A stretch of DNA of 64,000 bases from Planctomycetota bacterium (GTDB lineage Bacteria > Planctomycetota > Planctomycetia > Gemmatales > Gemmataceae): NCBI GenBank assembly GCA_021781415.1, contig JAJXWW010000085.1, positions 80,661 through 144,660 of the forward strand, given 5' to 3'. The position numbers and the translations under genes are program-made. Shown one piece after another: positions 45,284-53,923 of this stretch. Under the pieces are notes generated by a model. It had not been told where the DNA came from, did not search any database, and saw only the letters and a list, made by a program, of their open reading frames with translations. Numbering within the stretch: position 1 is the first letter of the stretch; each line of letters begins with the position of its first letter.

Positions 45284-47050
45284 TCACGGTCGCGTCTCGG
45301 TGGTGGGGATCGGCGAATACAAACGCACATCGACGCGCTGGGCTTTCGAGAGATCGATGCCTTCGTGGGCCAAGTCGAATTCCAAGCGCGGCTCTTCGCT
45401 CAGTTGTAGGGGCAGGCGCACCGCGAAAGTACTGCCCCGACCCAGTTCGCTTTGGAGCGTGACTTCTCCACCGAGAAGTTTCGATAGCTCGCGGACGATC
45501 GATAGACCCAGGCCGGTGCCGGCGTGTTGGCGCGTCAATGGATTGCCGGCTTGTCGGAACTTCTCAAAGATCATTTCCTGTTCCTCCCGAGCGATGCCGA
45601 CGCCCGTATCGCTCACGGTCAGGACGATGAAGCCGCCGCCATTCCAGCGGACGCCCGCCGCGGTTGTCGAGGGCGGAGCGGTCATCGGATCGACCTCGGC
45701 TTTCAATTGCACGCGCCCCCCTTCCGGCGTGAACTTGATGGCGTTGGACAGCAGATTCGACAGGATCTGTTGGATTTTTACCACGTCTTGGCGCAGAAGG
45801 GGGATGTCCACGGCGAATGTTCCGCGCAGGTCGATGTTTTTCTTCTCGGCCATGGGACGAAACATCGCCAACATGCCCTCGCACACATCTTGTATCTGAA
45901 ACTCGACCAAGCGAACCTGCATTTTTCCCGCTTCGATCTTCGCCAGATCGAGAATATCATTGATCAGATTCAATAATTGTTGACCGCTCGATTGAATGTT
46001 TGTCACCCAGCGCGTTTGTTTGTCGTTCAATCCGTCGTTCGACAGCAACACTTCGCTGAAGCCGAGAATCGAATTGAGCGGCGTTCGCAATTCGTGGCTC
46101 ATCGTGGCCAAGAAGTCGCTTTTCAAACGGTTCGATTCGTACAAGGCCATGTTGGCTTGTGCCAACTCATCGACCTTGCGATCGAGATCGGCATTCACTC
46201 GACGCAAGCGATCCTGCATACTTACAAGATTGCGCAACATGCGATTGAAGGCATGGCTGAGATCCTCAAATTCGTCGCCGGTTTGAATTTCGCTGCGCAC
46301 GTTCAATTCGCCGGCGCTGATGGCATCGCTGACTTCCTTCAAATGTTTGACCGGCTTCACGATGACGTAGCGGACGATCAAATAGCTGCCGAGCATAATG
46401 AGGAACGTCGTGGCGAAAGCGATGGAGATTAGAATGGCGCGATTGGTATGAAAGCCGTTTTCGATGGGCTGTGTATCGACATCGAGTTTGACCACGGCCA
46501 ACAGATCGCCTTCTTGCAGGTCGGCGTTGCGTTGGCGGTGACAGGACAAACACGACTCGGTGGCGCGAACGGCTCCATAATAATAGTTATGTTTTCTCGA
46601 TAGATCGAGATAGTTATCCTCGTATTTATTCGGATCGCTCTGAAACGATTTGATGCGCTCCAAGGTTGTGGTGTCGGGAATGTCCGGCGAGCGCGTGGCA
46701 TTGGGTTTGATGATCTCGGCGCGAAACTTGAATGGCAGGGGCCATTCGTTTTCCCATTGCGCGCGGAACTCCTTCATCGCTTCGTCGAGCGCCTCGGTCG
46801 CGGCGGGGCGATCCTTCTCGCGCGGTCGACCGGGACGACACCCCAATGCCAACTGTTGATCGACGATCTCGTTGACGAGGAGACGGCAAGCGGTTTTAAT
46901 CTGATCGTAGGCCAACGACTCGGTCTGCCAAGAGTACAGTCGAAAGCTGCCGGTCAACAACAATACAATAATGGCACCGAATAGGTAGCGGAACTTGCGC
47001 TCCAGTCGATACTCGCCCAACAGACGTTTAACCGAACGATACCACGACAT
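45284..47050 (-). CDS. sensor histidine kinase with CxxCH (c-type heme) sensory domain and HAMP
   Basis: A 588-residue membrane protein. An N-terminal helix (about 22-38) and a second (about 205-227) bracket an extracytoplasmic domain with ATESCLSCHRQRN, a C-x-x-C-H heme attachment site at 167-171, as in DUF3365/Tll0287-like sensors. HAMP follows (about 228-280). HisKA has FLATMSHELRTPLNSILGF with phospho-His319; the ATPase has QQILSNLLSNAIKFTPEGG, GVGIAREEQ and GTGLGLSIVRELSKLLGG. It would sense redox state or a gas ligand and phosphorylate a response regulator; none is adjacent. It follows mutM by 63 bases. Confidence 0.9.
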   Translation of the reverse strand: MSWYRSVKRLLGEYRLERKFRYLFGAIIVLLLTGSFRLYSWQTESLAYDQIKTACRLLVNEIVDQQLALGCRPGRPREKDRPAATEALDEAMKEFRAQWENEWPLPFKFRAEIIKPNATRSPDIPDTTTLERIKSFQSDPNKYEDNYLDLSRKHNYYYGAVRATESCLSCHRQRNADLQEGDLLAVVKLDVDTQPIENGFHTNRAILISIAFATTFLIMLGSYLIVRYVIVKPVKHLKEVSDAISAGELNVRSEIQTGDEFEDLSHAFNRMLRNLVSMQDRLRRVNADLDRKVDELAQANMALYESNRLKSDFLATMSHELRTPLNSILGFSEVLLSNDGLNDKQTRWVTNIQSSGQQLLNLINDILDLAKIEAGKMQVRLVEFQIQDVCEGMLAMFRPMAEKKNIDLRGTFAVDIPLLRQDVVKIQQILSNLLSNAIKFTPEGGRVQLKAEVDPMTAPPSTTAAGVRWNGGGFIVLTVSDTGVGIAREEQEMIFEKFRQAGNPLTRQHAGTGLGLSIVRELSKLLGGEVTLQSELGRGSTFAVRLPLQLSEEPRLEFDLAHEGIDLSKAQRVDVRLYSPIPTTETRP

Positions 47051-47113
47051 ACGATTCTCGGCTTTCCCCTAATTCATTCGCGGATGGAAATAAATAGATT
47101 GTGGACCGCGCCG

Positions 47114-48001
47114 TCATGTGGCCCCTTTTGCCTTCGATGGTCTTCGTAGTCTTTTCTCCGCGTTTTTCGGAGTGAGATTCGTTTGACAGGTCGGACAGTA
47201 GTGAGTGGATCGTCCGGCCAGGCGGAGGCAGGCGATGGCTTGGCCGCAACGGGGACACGCTTCGCCGGTTCGACCGTAGGCGCGGAACTCGTGCTGATAC
47301 GCGCCCTGCAACCCGGAGCCGCCGACGTAGTTTCGGATGCTCGAACCGCGCCGCTCGATGGCTCGACGGAGAACCGAGGACACCGATTTGCGCAAACGGT
47401 CGCACTCGGCGTCGGTGAGATCGCAGGCGCGGCGGGACGGATGCAGGCGCGCCGCGAATAACGATTCGTCGGCATAGATATTGCCGACCCCGGCCGTCAC
47501 CGATTGATCGAGCAACACCGCCTTGATGCAACGCTTCGAGCCGCGCAGCTGCTCGCGCCAATATTGCGCCGGCAGATCGAAAGGTTCCGGTCCCAACCGC
47601 GATTGGTCGAAGAATGCTTGTAAGTCCGATGGCGAGGGAAAGAGGACGGCGCTGCCGAAACGACGAATATCGCGGAAGCGCAACTCCTCGGCTCCGTCGT
47701 CGAACGCGAAAATCAGATGCGTGTGATCGGCGAGAGGGTCGGAACTGGGAACGAGCGTAAGTTGGCCGGTCATGCCCAGGTGAACAACAAGAACGGCTCG
47801 GCTGTCCAGTTCGATGAGAATCCACTTGCCGCGCCGCGAAACGCTTTGCACGACACGACCGGCGATTTTGGCGTTCCACGACGAACGCCACGGTTTGCGC
47901 AGAGACTGTCGGCTGCCGCGCCGCACGCTCGCCAGCCGCCGGCCGACGAGATGCGGCCTCAAATCGCGGACCACGGTTTCGACTTCCGGCAATTCCGGCA
48001 C
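47114..48001 (-). CDS. mutM: formamidopyrimidine-DNA glycosylase
   Basis: A 295-residue base-excision repair enzyme (Fpg) removing 8-oxoguanine and FaPy lesions with AP-lyase activity. It begins MPELPEVETVVRDL: Pro2 is the Schiff-base nucleophile and Glu3 a catalytic acid. SRRGKWILIEL holds the conserved Lys near residue 60. The C-terminal zinc finger is CPRCGQAIACLRLAGRSTHYCPTC, four Cys, typical of Fpg rather than Nei. Its tail after the finger is slightly longer and basic. Same strand as the sensor kinase. Confidence 0.95.
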   Translation of the reverse strand: MPELPEVETVVRDLRPHLVGRRLASVRRGSRQSLRKPWRSSWNAKIAGRVVQSVSRRGKWILIELDSRAVLVVHLGMTGQLTLVPSSDPLADHTHLIFAFDDGAEELRFRDIRRFGSAVLFPSPSDLQAFFDQSRLGPEPFDLPAQYWREQLRGSKRCIKAVLLDQSVTAGVGNIYADESLFAARLHPSRRACDLTDAECDRLRKSVSSVLRRAIERRGSSIRNYVGGSGLQGAYQHEFRAYGRTGEACPRCGQAIACLRLAGRSTHYCPTCQTNLTPKNAEKRLRRPSKAKGAT

Positions 48002-48119
48002 GGCTCACCTCTTCCTTGGCTTTCTCGATAGAATTATAAAACATGGGGCGCGTTCGCACCACATCGGTTCGTCGAGCGGTACTGGCACGGTCCCGCTCGC
48101 GCAGTCCGCGAGGAGCAAC

Positions 48120-49790
48120 ATGAGCGACAAACTCGATTCTCTGATTCGTTATCTCGATCATTTAGAATGCCGGGCTTCGTTGAAGGAATTGACCGCGCAG
48201 TTGCGGCGACTGGAAATCGACGACCGCGACGTGGCAGAATTTATACGCTTTGCCGATCCGTCGTATCAGCGCGTGCTGGTGCGGGCGAAACGCTGGTATC
48301 ACCTATGGGTTCTGTGTTGGAAGAACGGACAACGTTCGCCGATCCACGATCATCTCGGTTCGAGTTGCGGCGTGCGCGTCCTCCGCGGCACGGCCACCGT
48401 TACCGATTGCGTCTTCGCAGCCAACGGCTGCGTCAAGGCGGTCGGTTCGCGCGATTATCCTGCTGGCAGCGTCTTGGCCAGCGAAGACGACGACCTCCAT
48501 CAATTCTCGAATCTCCAGGACGGCGGAGCGGACTTGGTTACTCTGCACGTCTATTCGCCGCCGCTTCGACGCATGGGCGTTTACTCGTTGACCGACCGAG
48601 AGCGCGGCGAGGAGGCCTGGCAAGAATCGCGCAAGATGGTCACGGTATCGCCGGAGAACAGCGAGACGCCTCTGGAAAGCATTCAAGGCTGGGTGACCCC
48701 CAACCGGCTCTTTTTTGTCCGCAATCATTTCGAGACGCCGGCGGTCGAACCGGCGTCGTGGCGGCTGCGCGTCGAGGGATGCGTCGAGCGACCCGTGGAG
48801 TGGACGTGGGAGCAGCTGTTGGCCTTGCCGCACCGCAGCGTATTCGCCACGGTCGAATGCGCCGGAAACGGACGGTCGTTTCTGCAACAGAAAGCTGCCG
48901 GCGTACAGTGGGGGGCGGGAGCCGTCGGACATGCCGAATGGACGGGCGTACCGCTGTCCCGCGTGTTGGAGGAGTCTGGGCTAAGTTCCGATGCGGTGGA
49001 GGTGCTTTTCGAGGGCAGCGATCGCGGCAGCGAGACGGATCATCCGGAGCCAATGCACTTCGCCCGCAGTCTGCCGTTGGCCAAGGCACTGGACCGCGAT
49101 ACCCTGTTGGTCACGCGCATGAACGGCGAGTTGCTGAGCGCGAGCCACGGCTTTCCCTTGCGGCTCTTTGTGCCCGGCTGGTACGGCGTGGCCTCGGTGA
49201 AATGGCTGCGACGCATCGAAGTGCTGAACCGGAGCTTCCACGGCTATTATCAGAGCGTCAAATACACGGTGCGTCGTTCGTCGCCCAACGGTCTTGAATC
49301 GGTCGTGGTGGGGCCGATGGCGGTCAAGTCGGAATTGATCCGACCGGCGGAGGGGGCGGAGTTGGGCATCGGCACCAATCGACTTTTCGGCGTGGCCTGG
49401 GCCGGTGAAGAGGCGGTCGATCGAGTCGAAGTCAGCACCGATGGGGGCGAAACGTGGAATTCCGCCGAACTGCTTGGCGCACAATCGGCCTATTGTTGGA
49501 CGCCGTGGGAATATCTGTGGGAGGTCGCCGAGCCGGGCGAATACACTCTGCTGACTCGCGCCGTTTCCGAAGGTGGTCGCGTGCAGCCGTCGCGCCACGA
49601 TCCGCTTAACGGCGGCTATCTCATCCATCATAGTCGACCTATCGCGGTACGAGTCCAAGCCGGAATCACCGCGCTGTCCGGTCGAGTCGATGCCGAGACG
49701 TTGCTGTACGACATGAACGCCTACGCCGAGGAGAACCTGCGCCTTCCACTCGATGTCGAGCTGGAGTTCGCTGCCGGCGCGGGGATTTGA
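48120..49790 (+). CDS. cysteine dioxygenase-sulfite oxidase fusion protein
   Basis: A 556-residue protein starting at ATG 48120 (AGGAG). Residues 1-165 are a cysteine-dioxygenase cupin: IHDHLGSSCGVRVLRG gives His76, His78 and Cys83 (spacing as in human His86/His88/Cys93), DLHQFSN gives His127, and HVYSPP gives Tyr145. Residues about 185-555 are a sulfite oxidase/dehydrogenase molybdenum domain: TPNRLFFVRNHF, FATVECAGNGRSFL with the Mo ligand Cys247, HGFPLRLFVPGWYGVASVKWL, and a C-terminal Ig-like dimer domain (VEVSTDGGETW). No heme domain and no signal peptide. It would catalyse the first and last steps of cysteine sulfur oxidation to sulfate; the intervening transamination needs another enzyme. 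Confidence 0.9.
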   Translation: MSDKLDSLIRYLDHLECRASLKELTAQLRRLEIDDRDVAEFIRFADPSYQRVLVRAKRWYHLWVLCWKNGQRSPIHDHLGSSCGVRVLRGTATVTDCVFAANGCVKAVGSRDYPAGSVLASEDDDLHQFSNLQDGGADLVTLHVYSPPLRRMGVYSLTDRERGEEAWQESRKMVTVSPENSETPLESIQGWVTPNRLFFVRNHFETPAVEPASWRLRVEGCVERPVEWTWEQLLALPHRSVFATVECAGNGRSFLQQKAAGVQWGAGAVGHAEWTGVPLSRVLEESGLSSDAVEVLFEGSDRGSETDHPEPMHFARSLPLAKALDRDTLLVTRMNGELLSASHGFPLRLFVPGWYGVASVKWLRRIEVLNRSFHGYYQSVKYTVRRSSPNGLESVVVGPMAVKSELIRPAEGAELGIGTNRLFGVAWAGEEAVDRVEVSTDGGETWNSAELLGAQSAYCWTPWEYLWEVAEPGEYTLLTRAVSEGGRVQPSRHDPLNGGYLIHHSRPIAVRVQAGITALSGRVDAETLLYDMNAYAEENLRLPLDVELEFAAGAGI

Positions 49791-49833
49791 GAGAGGTTTT
49801 GTCCGAAAGATTCGCGGAGGAGGAGCGCATTCG

Positions 49834-50214
49834 ATGGGCATGGAACAAACCGTCTCATTTGCTGGCAATTCGGTCCCTGCCTATGGGGCAGTGTGCGACT
49901 TCCTCGGTCAACGGGGGTTCGCGTTGCAGATGGGGATGATCGACGGTCAACTCGCCTTTCCCGATGAGTTGCCCCACGACGACTGGCTCGAACTGCGCCT
50001 TCGCACATCGCAGGGCATGGTCACGGTGCGGCGAGAGGGACAACGTCTCACGTTCGTCACCTGGGGCAATGCCGACGCGGCTGCCCGACAAGCCTGGAAT
50101 GCGCTGACGTGGGCGTTTGCGGAACTGGGGGACGGTCGCGTCGAATCGCCGGAAGGCTCGTTCGATGCGGCGACGTACCGCAAGCGCGTCGAACTGCCGG
50201 AGGCGTTGCGCTGA
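49834..50214 (+). CDS. hypothetical protein, 126 residues
   Basis: Starts at the ATG 49834, preceded by GGAGGAGGAG. Soluble, with FPDELPHDDWLELRLRTSQGMVTVRREG in the middle. No family recognised. It is 43 bases after the cysteine dioxygenase-sulfite oxidase fusion on the same strand, so it is probably co-transcribed and may assist that enzyme; this is position-based inference only. Confidence 0.65.
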   Translation: MGMEQTVSFAGNSVPAYGAVCDFLGQRGFALQMGMIDGQLAFPDELPHDDWLELRLRTSQGMVTVRREGQRLTFVTWGNADAAARQAWNALTWAFAELGDGRVESPEGSFDAATYRKRVELPEALR

Positions 50215-50250
50215 TTTACCATCGCATTCGCGTCTTCCCTGCGGGCGCGA

Positions 50251-51420
50251 TTACGCGGGGGAGAAGCGTTGCTGCGGCGTGCGATGAAGGACGGCCCGCG
50301 CTTGAGCTTGTAAGGTGGCGACTTCGGCCATCAGTGCGGCCACGGCGGAGGGGTGGTCGGCAACTTCGATGGACCAACGGCATTCCCAGCGCCCGCCCGG
50401 CGGCAACAGCGGAACGCGCCCTTGTTGCCTCTCGAAACTCTTAAAATTGGGATAATTCGTCGCCGGTTCCAACCCCGTGACATAGCCTTCCTCGATCGCT
50501 CCGGTATTCTTCCAGACGGTGAAGCAAGGCAATTCGCGCCGCGAAAAGCGCAGCGCGACGGCGCGGTCGGCATTGGGAGCGATCAGAACGGCGAGCGTCT
50601 GGCCGCGCGCATCGGCTTGCAGATCGTACAGATAAACCTGTTCGGCGAAGCCGGCGACGGGACCGGCGTAGGTTTCGTGCGTGTCGATCCCCTCGGCGGC
50701 GCGCGGGGTTTGCGGCGCGAGTTCGCGGATGGGAGCGAGAATGCGGCTGCCGGCGTCGAGAAAGGGTCGGCCAAAGTTGCAATGATAGAGCAGTTGCATC
50801 TCGACCGGATGCGCGGCACGGTTGACCACGACATCGTGGATTACCAGCCGATTCGAGCCGGGGACGGTGGTATAGGTCGTCGTCAGCCGCAATTGAGGAC
50901 AAAACAGAGCGGCTTCGTCAACTTCTCCCGTGACGCTGATTTCGTGGGGCGGGTCGAGCTGCACGCGCGCCTCGACGGCGTGGGCGGGCACGTTGGCGAT
51001 GCGTCCGTGCAGGGTCAACGGCGTGCCGTTGTCGTCGCCGGGCGGGCCGTTGGAAGCCAGGCCGCAACGACACAGCCATTCGTCGAAGCCCGTCAACCAG
51101 CCGATGCCGCCGCGATCGAGCGGCTGGACGTATTTCGGATGTACCGGGCCGACAATCGGCGAGCGCCAGCCCAGGGGATTCCCTCGGTAGTCGCCGCGCC
51201 ACAGCCCCATGCCGCGCGTCGGCAGCACCGTGAACGACAGCGCTCCGTTGTGGACCTCGATCGCGTCGAGTCCATCGCGCAGCCCGCCGCGCAGCGTGCG
51301 TTTGCGCAACGACCAATCGAACGGCATCGGCAAATGCAGGCTGTCATTGCCCGTCGCGAAGCTGTCGAGCCACACGTCGCCGTGAACGTCGGTAAGGGTC
51401 CAGGTTTTATAGCGCGTCAT
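50251..51420 (-). CDS. DUF4432 family protein (aldose-1-epimerase-like fold)
   Basis: A 389-residue cytoplasmic beta-rich protein. HNGALSFTVLPTRGMGLWRGDYRGNPLGW near residues 57-85 resembles the galactose-mutarotase fold start with a T-R-G-M-G turn; later GTPLTLHGRIANVPA and LLYHCNFGRPFL supply candidate His/Asn residues, and GYVTGLEPATNYPNFKSFERQQGRV matches the late conserved block of DUF4432. Probable sugar binding or mutarotation; substrate unknown. It is followed on the same strand by nothing close; the POT transporter lies 12 bases upstream, so both may form one transcript. Confidence 0.82.
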   Translation of the reverse strand: MTRYKTWTLTDVHGDVWLDSFATGNDSLHLPMPFDWSLRKRTLRGGLRDGLDAIEVHNGALSFTVLPTRGMGLWRGDYRGNPLGWRSPIVGPVHPKYVQPLDRGGIGWLTGFDEWLCRCGLASNGPPGDDNGTPLTLHGRIANVPAHAVEARVQLDPPHEISVTGEVDEAALFCPQLRLTTTYTTVPGSNRLVIHDVVVNRAAHPVEMQLLYHCNFGRPFLDAGSRILAPIRELAPQTPRAAEGIDTHETYAGPVAGFAEQVYLYDLQADARGQTLAVLIAPNADRAVALRFSRRELPCFTVWKNTGAIEEGYVTGLEPATNYPNFKSFERQQGRVPLLPPGGRWECRWSIEVADHPSAVAALMAEVATLQAQARAVLHRTPQQRFSPA

Positions 51421-51432
51421 GTCGATCTCGAA

Positions 51433-53697
51433 TTAGCGGACGCCGTGCATCATGGCTGTGATCTTACGCACAAGCAGGAACAACACGAATGCCGCGATGC
51501 CCAGGAGGGCCATGATGTATAAGAAATACTCGGTCGGCGTCCACTCGCCCCATCGCTCGCCGAACGCTCCCGCCGCGAAGTTGCCGAAGAAACTCGTCAA
51601 GAGCCATAAACCCATCAACATGGTGGCGAACTTCGCGGGGGCCAACTTCGACACCATCGACAGTCCGACCGGGGACAGACACAACTCGGCCAACGTGGCG
51701 AGGATGTAAAATCCGAACAACCACCACGGACTGACGCAATGCCGAGCCGAGTTCAAATACAGGTGATTGACGGTGTCGCGGAATTTCGGTTCACCGGCGG
51801 CGACTTTCAGCGCTTTGACGTCCTTATCGGCGAGACGCAGATCCTTGACCGTCAGCGTGTGGTCGGTCTCGTCGTAGCGAACCTTTTTGTCGTCGAGTCC
51901 TGCGTAGCGCAGATCGAACCCTGGCGGCACTGGATCGAGTTTGACGGAAACGGTGAAGGGTTTATCTTTCGGCTGACTCTCCACTTCCTTCTTGAGTTTT
52001 TCGATAGCTTTTTCGAACGACTCCGGCGCGGTATCGCGTACAATCCGGTCGCGCTCGGTATCCGCCAGGACGCCGCGCATGAGGAGCCGTTTCTTCTCTT
52101 TGTCGTAGGTGAGTCGGCTGGCATGATAGGGTTTCAGTTCTTTGTTTTCCTCTTCGCACAGTTGATTGTCGGCATTGAGTTTAATCTGCGGGGGTAATTC
52201 GCCTTCGAATGCCGTCTCGGTCGTTTGATCTTCGCGTTGGGCGGCTAGGTACATCACGCCGAATCCAAGACTAATAAGTACCAGACCGATGGCCATTTTC
52301 CCAGCTACCGAGGGATTGAGTCCTCGACGATCGAGCGCGGTCCACAGCCAGGCAAACAGCGGAGCCAGGACGAAGATAGCCAGCGCATTGATCGACTGGA
52401 AATACTCGGCGGGAACGGGGTTCCATTGGCGTTTAAACCACTCCCATAAGCCCTTTTTCTCGCCGGTTTTGTCGGGCCGACTCGGTTTGAGTTTCCACAT
52501 GGTAAACCATCTGGATAGCCCCGCGTTGCCGGTTTGATCCGACTCCCCTTCGGCGGTTTGATCGGAGTGCGGCTTTTCGGGAAACAGCGGCGGCGGCTGA
52601 GCGGGGCCGGTCAAGTAGCGATTCGTAGTCTTATCGGCCCAGACGTTGAGCGCGTTGCCGGCTTGCTCGAAGGCGGCCCAGAAAAAGACGACGAATATGC
52701 CCAGAAGATAGATCGTGAGAACGCGATCTCGCAACGCGCGTTGCGGCTGACCCAATATCCAAGCACCGATCAACGCACATACGGCCACGATGCCCATTGA
52801 AACCAAGGTGTTGTTGGCAATGTGTTTGGACAGTGAGAGACTTTCGAGAAACTCCGACGGCGAGCTGAGTTTCACCGAGATGACGCGCAGCGCTCCCAGT
52901 ACCAACGCGCCGGCGAGCAATACCCAGCCGAGGACGGCGCAGACAGTCGGTGCCATTCGGTTCAGGTGCGGAACCGTTGAAGAGGTTTGTTCGGCGGTCG
53001 CTTCGGACATGGGGCCGCCGACTTGCTGTACGGGTTCGACTCCCTCTCGACCGTCCACGCGCGTCTCTGCTCCCGCCTTTAGCTCTTGAATCCACGGTTG
53101 GCCGACGAGATAGAAAAGTAATCCTAATACCATGCCGATGCCCGCAGCCATGAATCCGGTGTGGCGTCCGCCGATGGTGTTCGCCGCCAACCAACCGCAC
53201 ACCAACGGCGACAGAAAGGCACCGAGGTTAATTCCCATATAAAAGATCGTGTAGGCACCGTCGCGGCGTGGATCGTTCTGCGGATAGAGTCGGCCTACTT
53301 GGGTGGACATATTCGGTTTGAAGAAGCCGTTGCCGAAAATCAAGAACACGAGCGCGGCGTAAAAGATCGCTTCCGGCTCGAAGGTCATCAGGAATTGCCC
53401 GATCGCCATGAGAATCGCGCCGATGACGACGGCTCGCTTGTTCCCCAGCCAGCGGTCGGCCAAATAACCTCCCAACAGCGGCGTTAGATAAACGAGACTG
53501 GTGTACCACTTGTAGACGTTCGACGCCTCGCGCTGGGTCCACTTAAAATCGTTGACGAGATACAATACAAGTAAAGCCCGCATGCCGTAAAAGCTAAATC
53601 GCTCCCACATCTCCGTGAAAAACAAGACGTACAAGCCCAAAGGATGGCCGAGGAACGTGCGTTGCTTGGGGATGGAAGCGGACGGAGCGGTACTCAT
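51433..53697 (-). CDS. POT/PTR family peptide transporter with a large soluble insertion
   Basis: A 754-residue membrane protein from the ATG at 53697 with AAGG upstream; the open frame starts at 54006 inside the next gene and is discarded. Motifs: FFTEMWERFSFYGMRALLVLYL (helix 1) and DGAYTIFYMGINLGAFLSPLVCGWLA, the PTR signature. Typical members have about 500 residues. Here an extra soluble stretch of roughly 170 residues, about residues 495-665, sits between late helices and is rich in Lys/Glu/Asp (KLNADNQLCEEENKELKPY). The conserved final helices (LATLAELCLSPVGLSMVSKLAP) follow. It likely imports di/tripeptides with protons. Confidence 0.88.
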   Translation of the reverse strand: MSTAPSASIPKQRTFLGHPLGLYVLFFTEMWERFSFYGMRALLVLYLVNDFKWTQREASNVYKWYTSLVYLTPLLGGYLADRWLGNKRAVVIGAILMAIGQFLMTFEPEAIFYAALVFLIFGNGFFKPNMSTQVGRLYPQNDPRRDGAYTIFYMGINLGAFLSPLVCGWLAANTIGGRHTGFMAAGIGMVLGLLFYLVGQPWIQELKAGAETRVDGREGVEPVQQVGGPMSEATAEQTSSTVPHLNRMAPTVCAVLGWVLLAGALVLGALRVISVKLSSPSEFLESLSLSKHIANNTLVSMGIVAVCALIGAWILGQPQRALRDRVLTIYLLGIFVVFFWAAFEQAGNALNVWADKTTNRYLTGPAQPPPLFPEKPHSDQTAEGESDQTGNAGLSRWFTMWKLKPSRPDKTGEKKGLWEWFKRQWNPVPAEYFQSINALAIFVLAPLFAWLWTALDRRGLNPSVAGKMAIGLVLISLGFGVMYLAAQREDQTTETAFEGELPPQIKLNADNQLCEEENKELKPYHASRLTYDKEKKRLLMRGVLADTERDRIVRDTAPESFEKAIEKLKKEVESQPKDKPFTVSVKLDPVPPGFDLRYAGLDDKKVRYDETDHTLTVKDLRLADKDVKALKVAAGEPKFRDTVNHLYLNSARHCVSPWWLFGFYILATLAELCLSPVGLSMVSKLAPAKFATMLMGLWLLTSFFGNFAAGAFGERWGEWTPTEYFLYIMALLGIAAFVLFLLVRKITAMMHGVR

Positions 53698-53859
53698 GCT
53701 CTTGATCCTTTTACCTTGTGCGAACCGGCATCCAACGCCATCGGCTTGGGCGTGGAAGGCCGTCTTGGGAACCAACAAAAGGAAGAGGCAGGGTGATTGT
53801 AGCGATGGCTGGGGAAGTGGGAATGCGCGGGTTGCGACAAAGCGGAACTCGGGCCGTCG

Positions 53860-53897
53860 CCGCGCCGACAAGACACAAATCGTGCTTGTCGGCGCGG
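53860..53897. terminator. 13-bp hairpin downstream of the M28 peptidase gene
   Basis: CCGCGCCGACAAG at 53860-53872 pairs exactly with 53885-53897 around a 12-nt loop, 27 bases beyond the M28 stop on the minus strand. Probable terminator. Confidence 0.6.
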
Positions 53898-53923
53898 TCG
53901 GTCGGCGAAGAGGTACTTCGACG

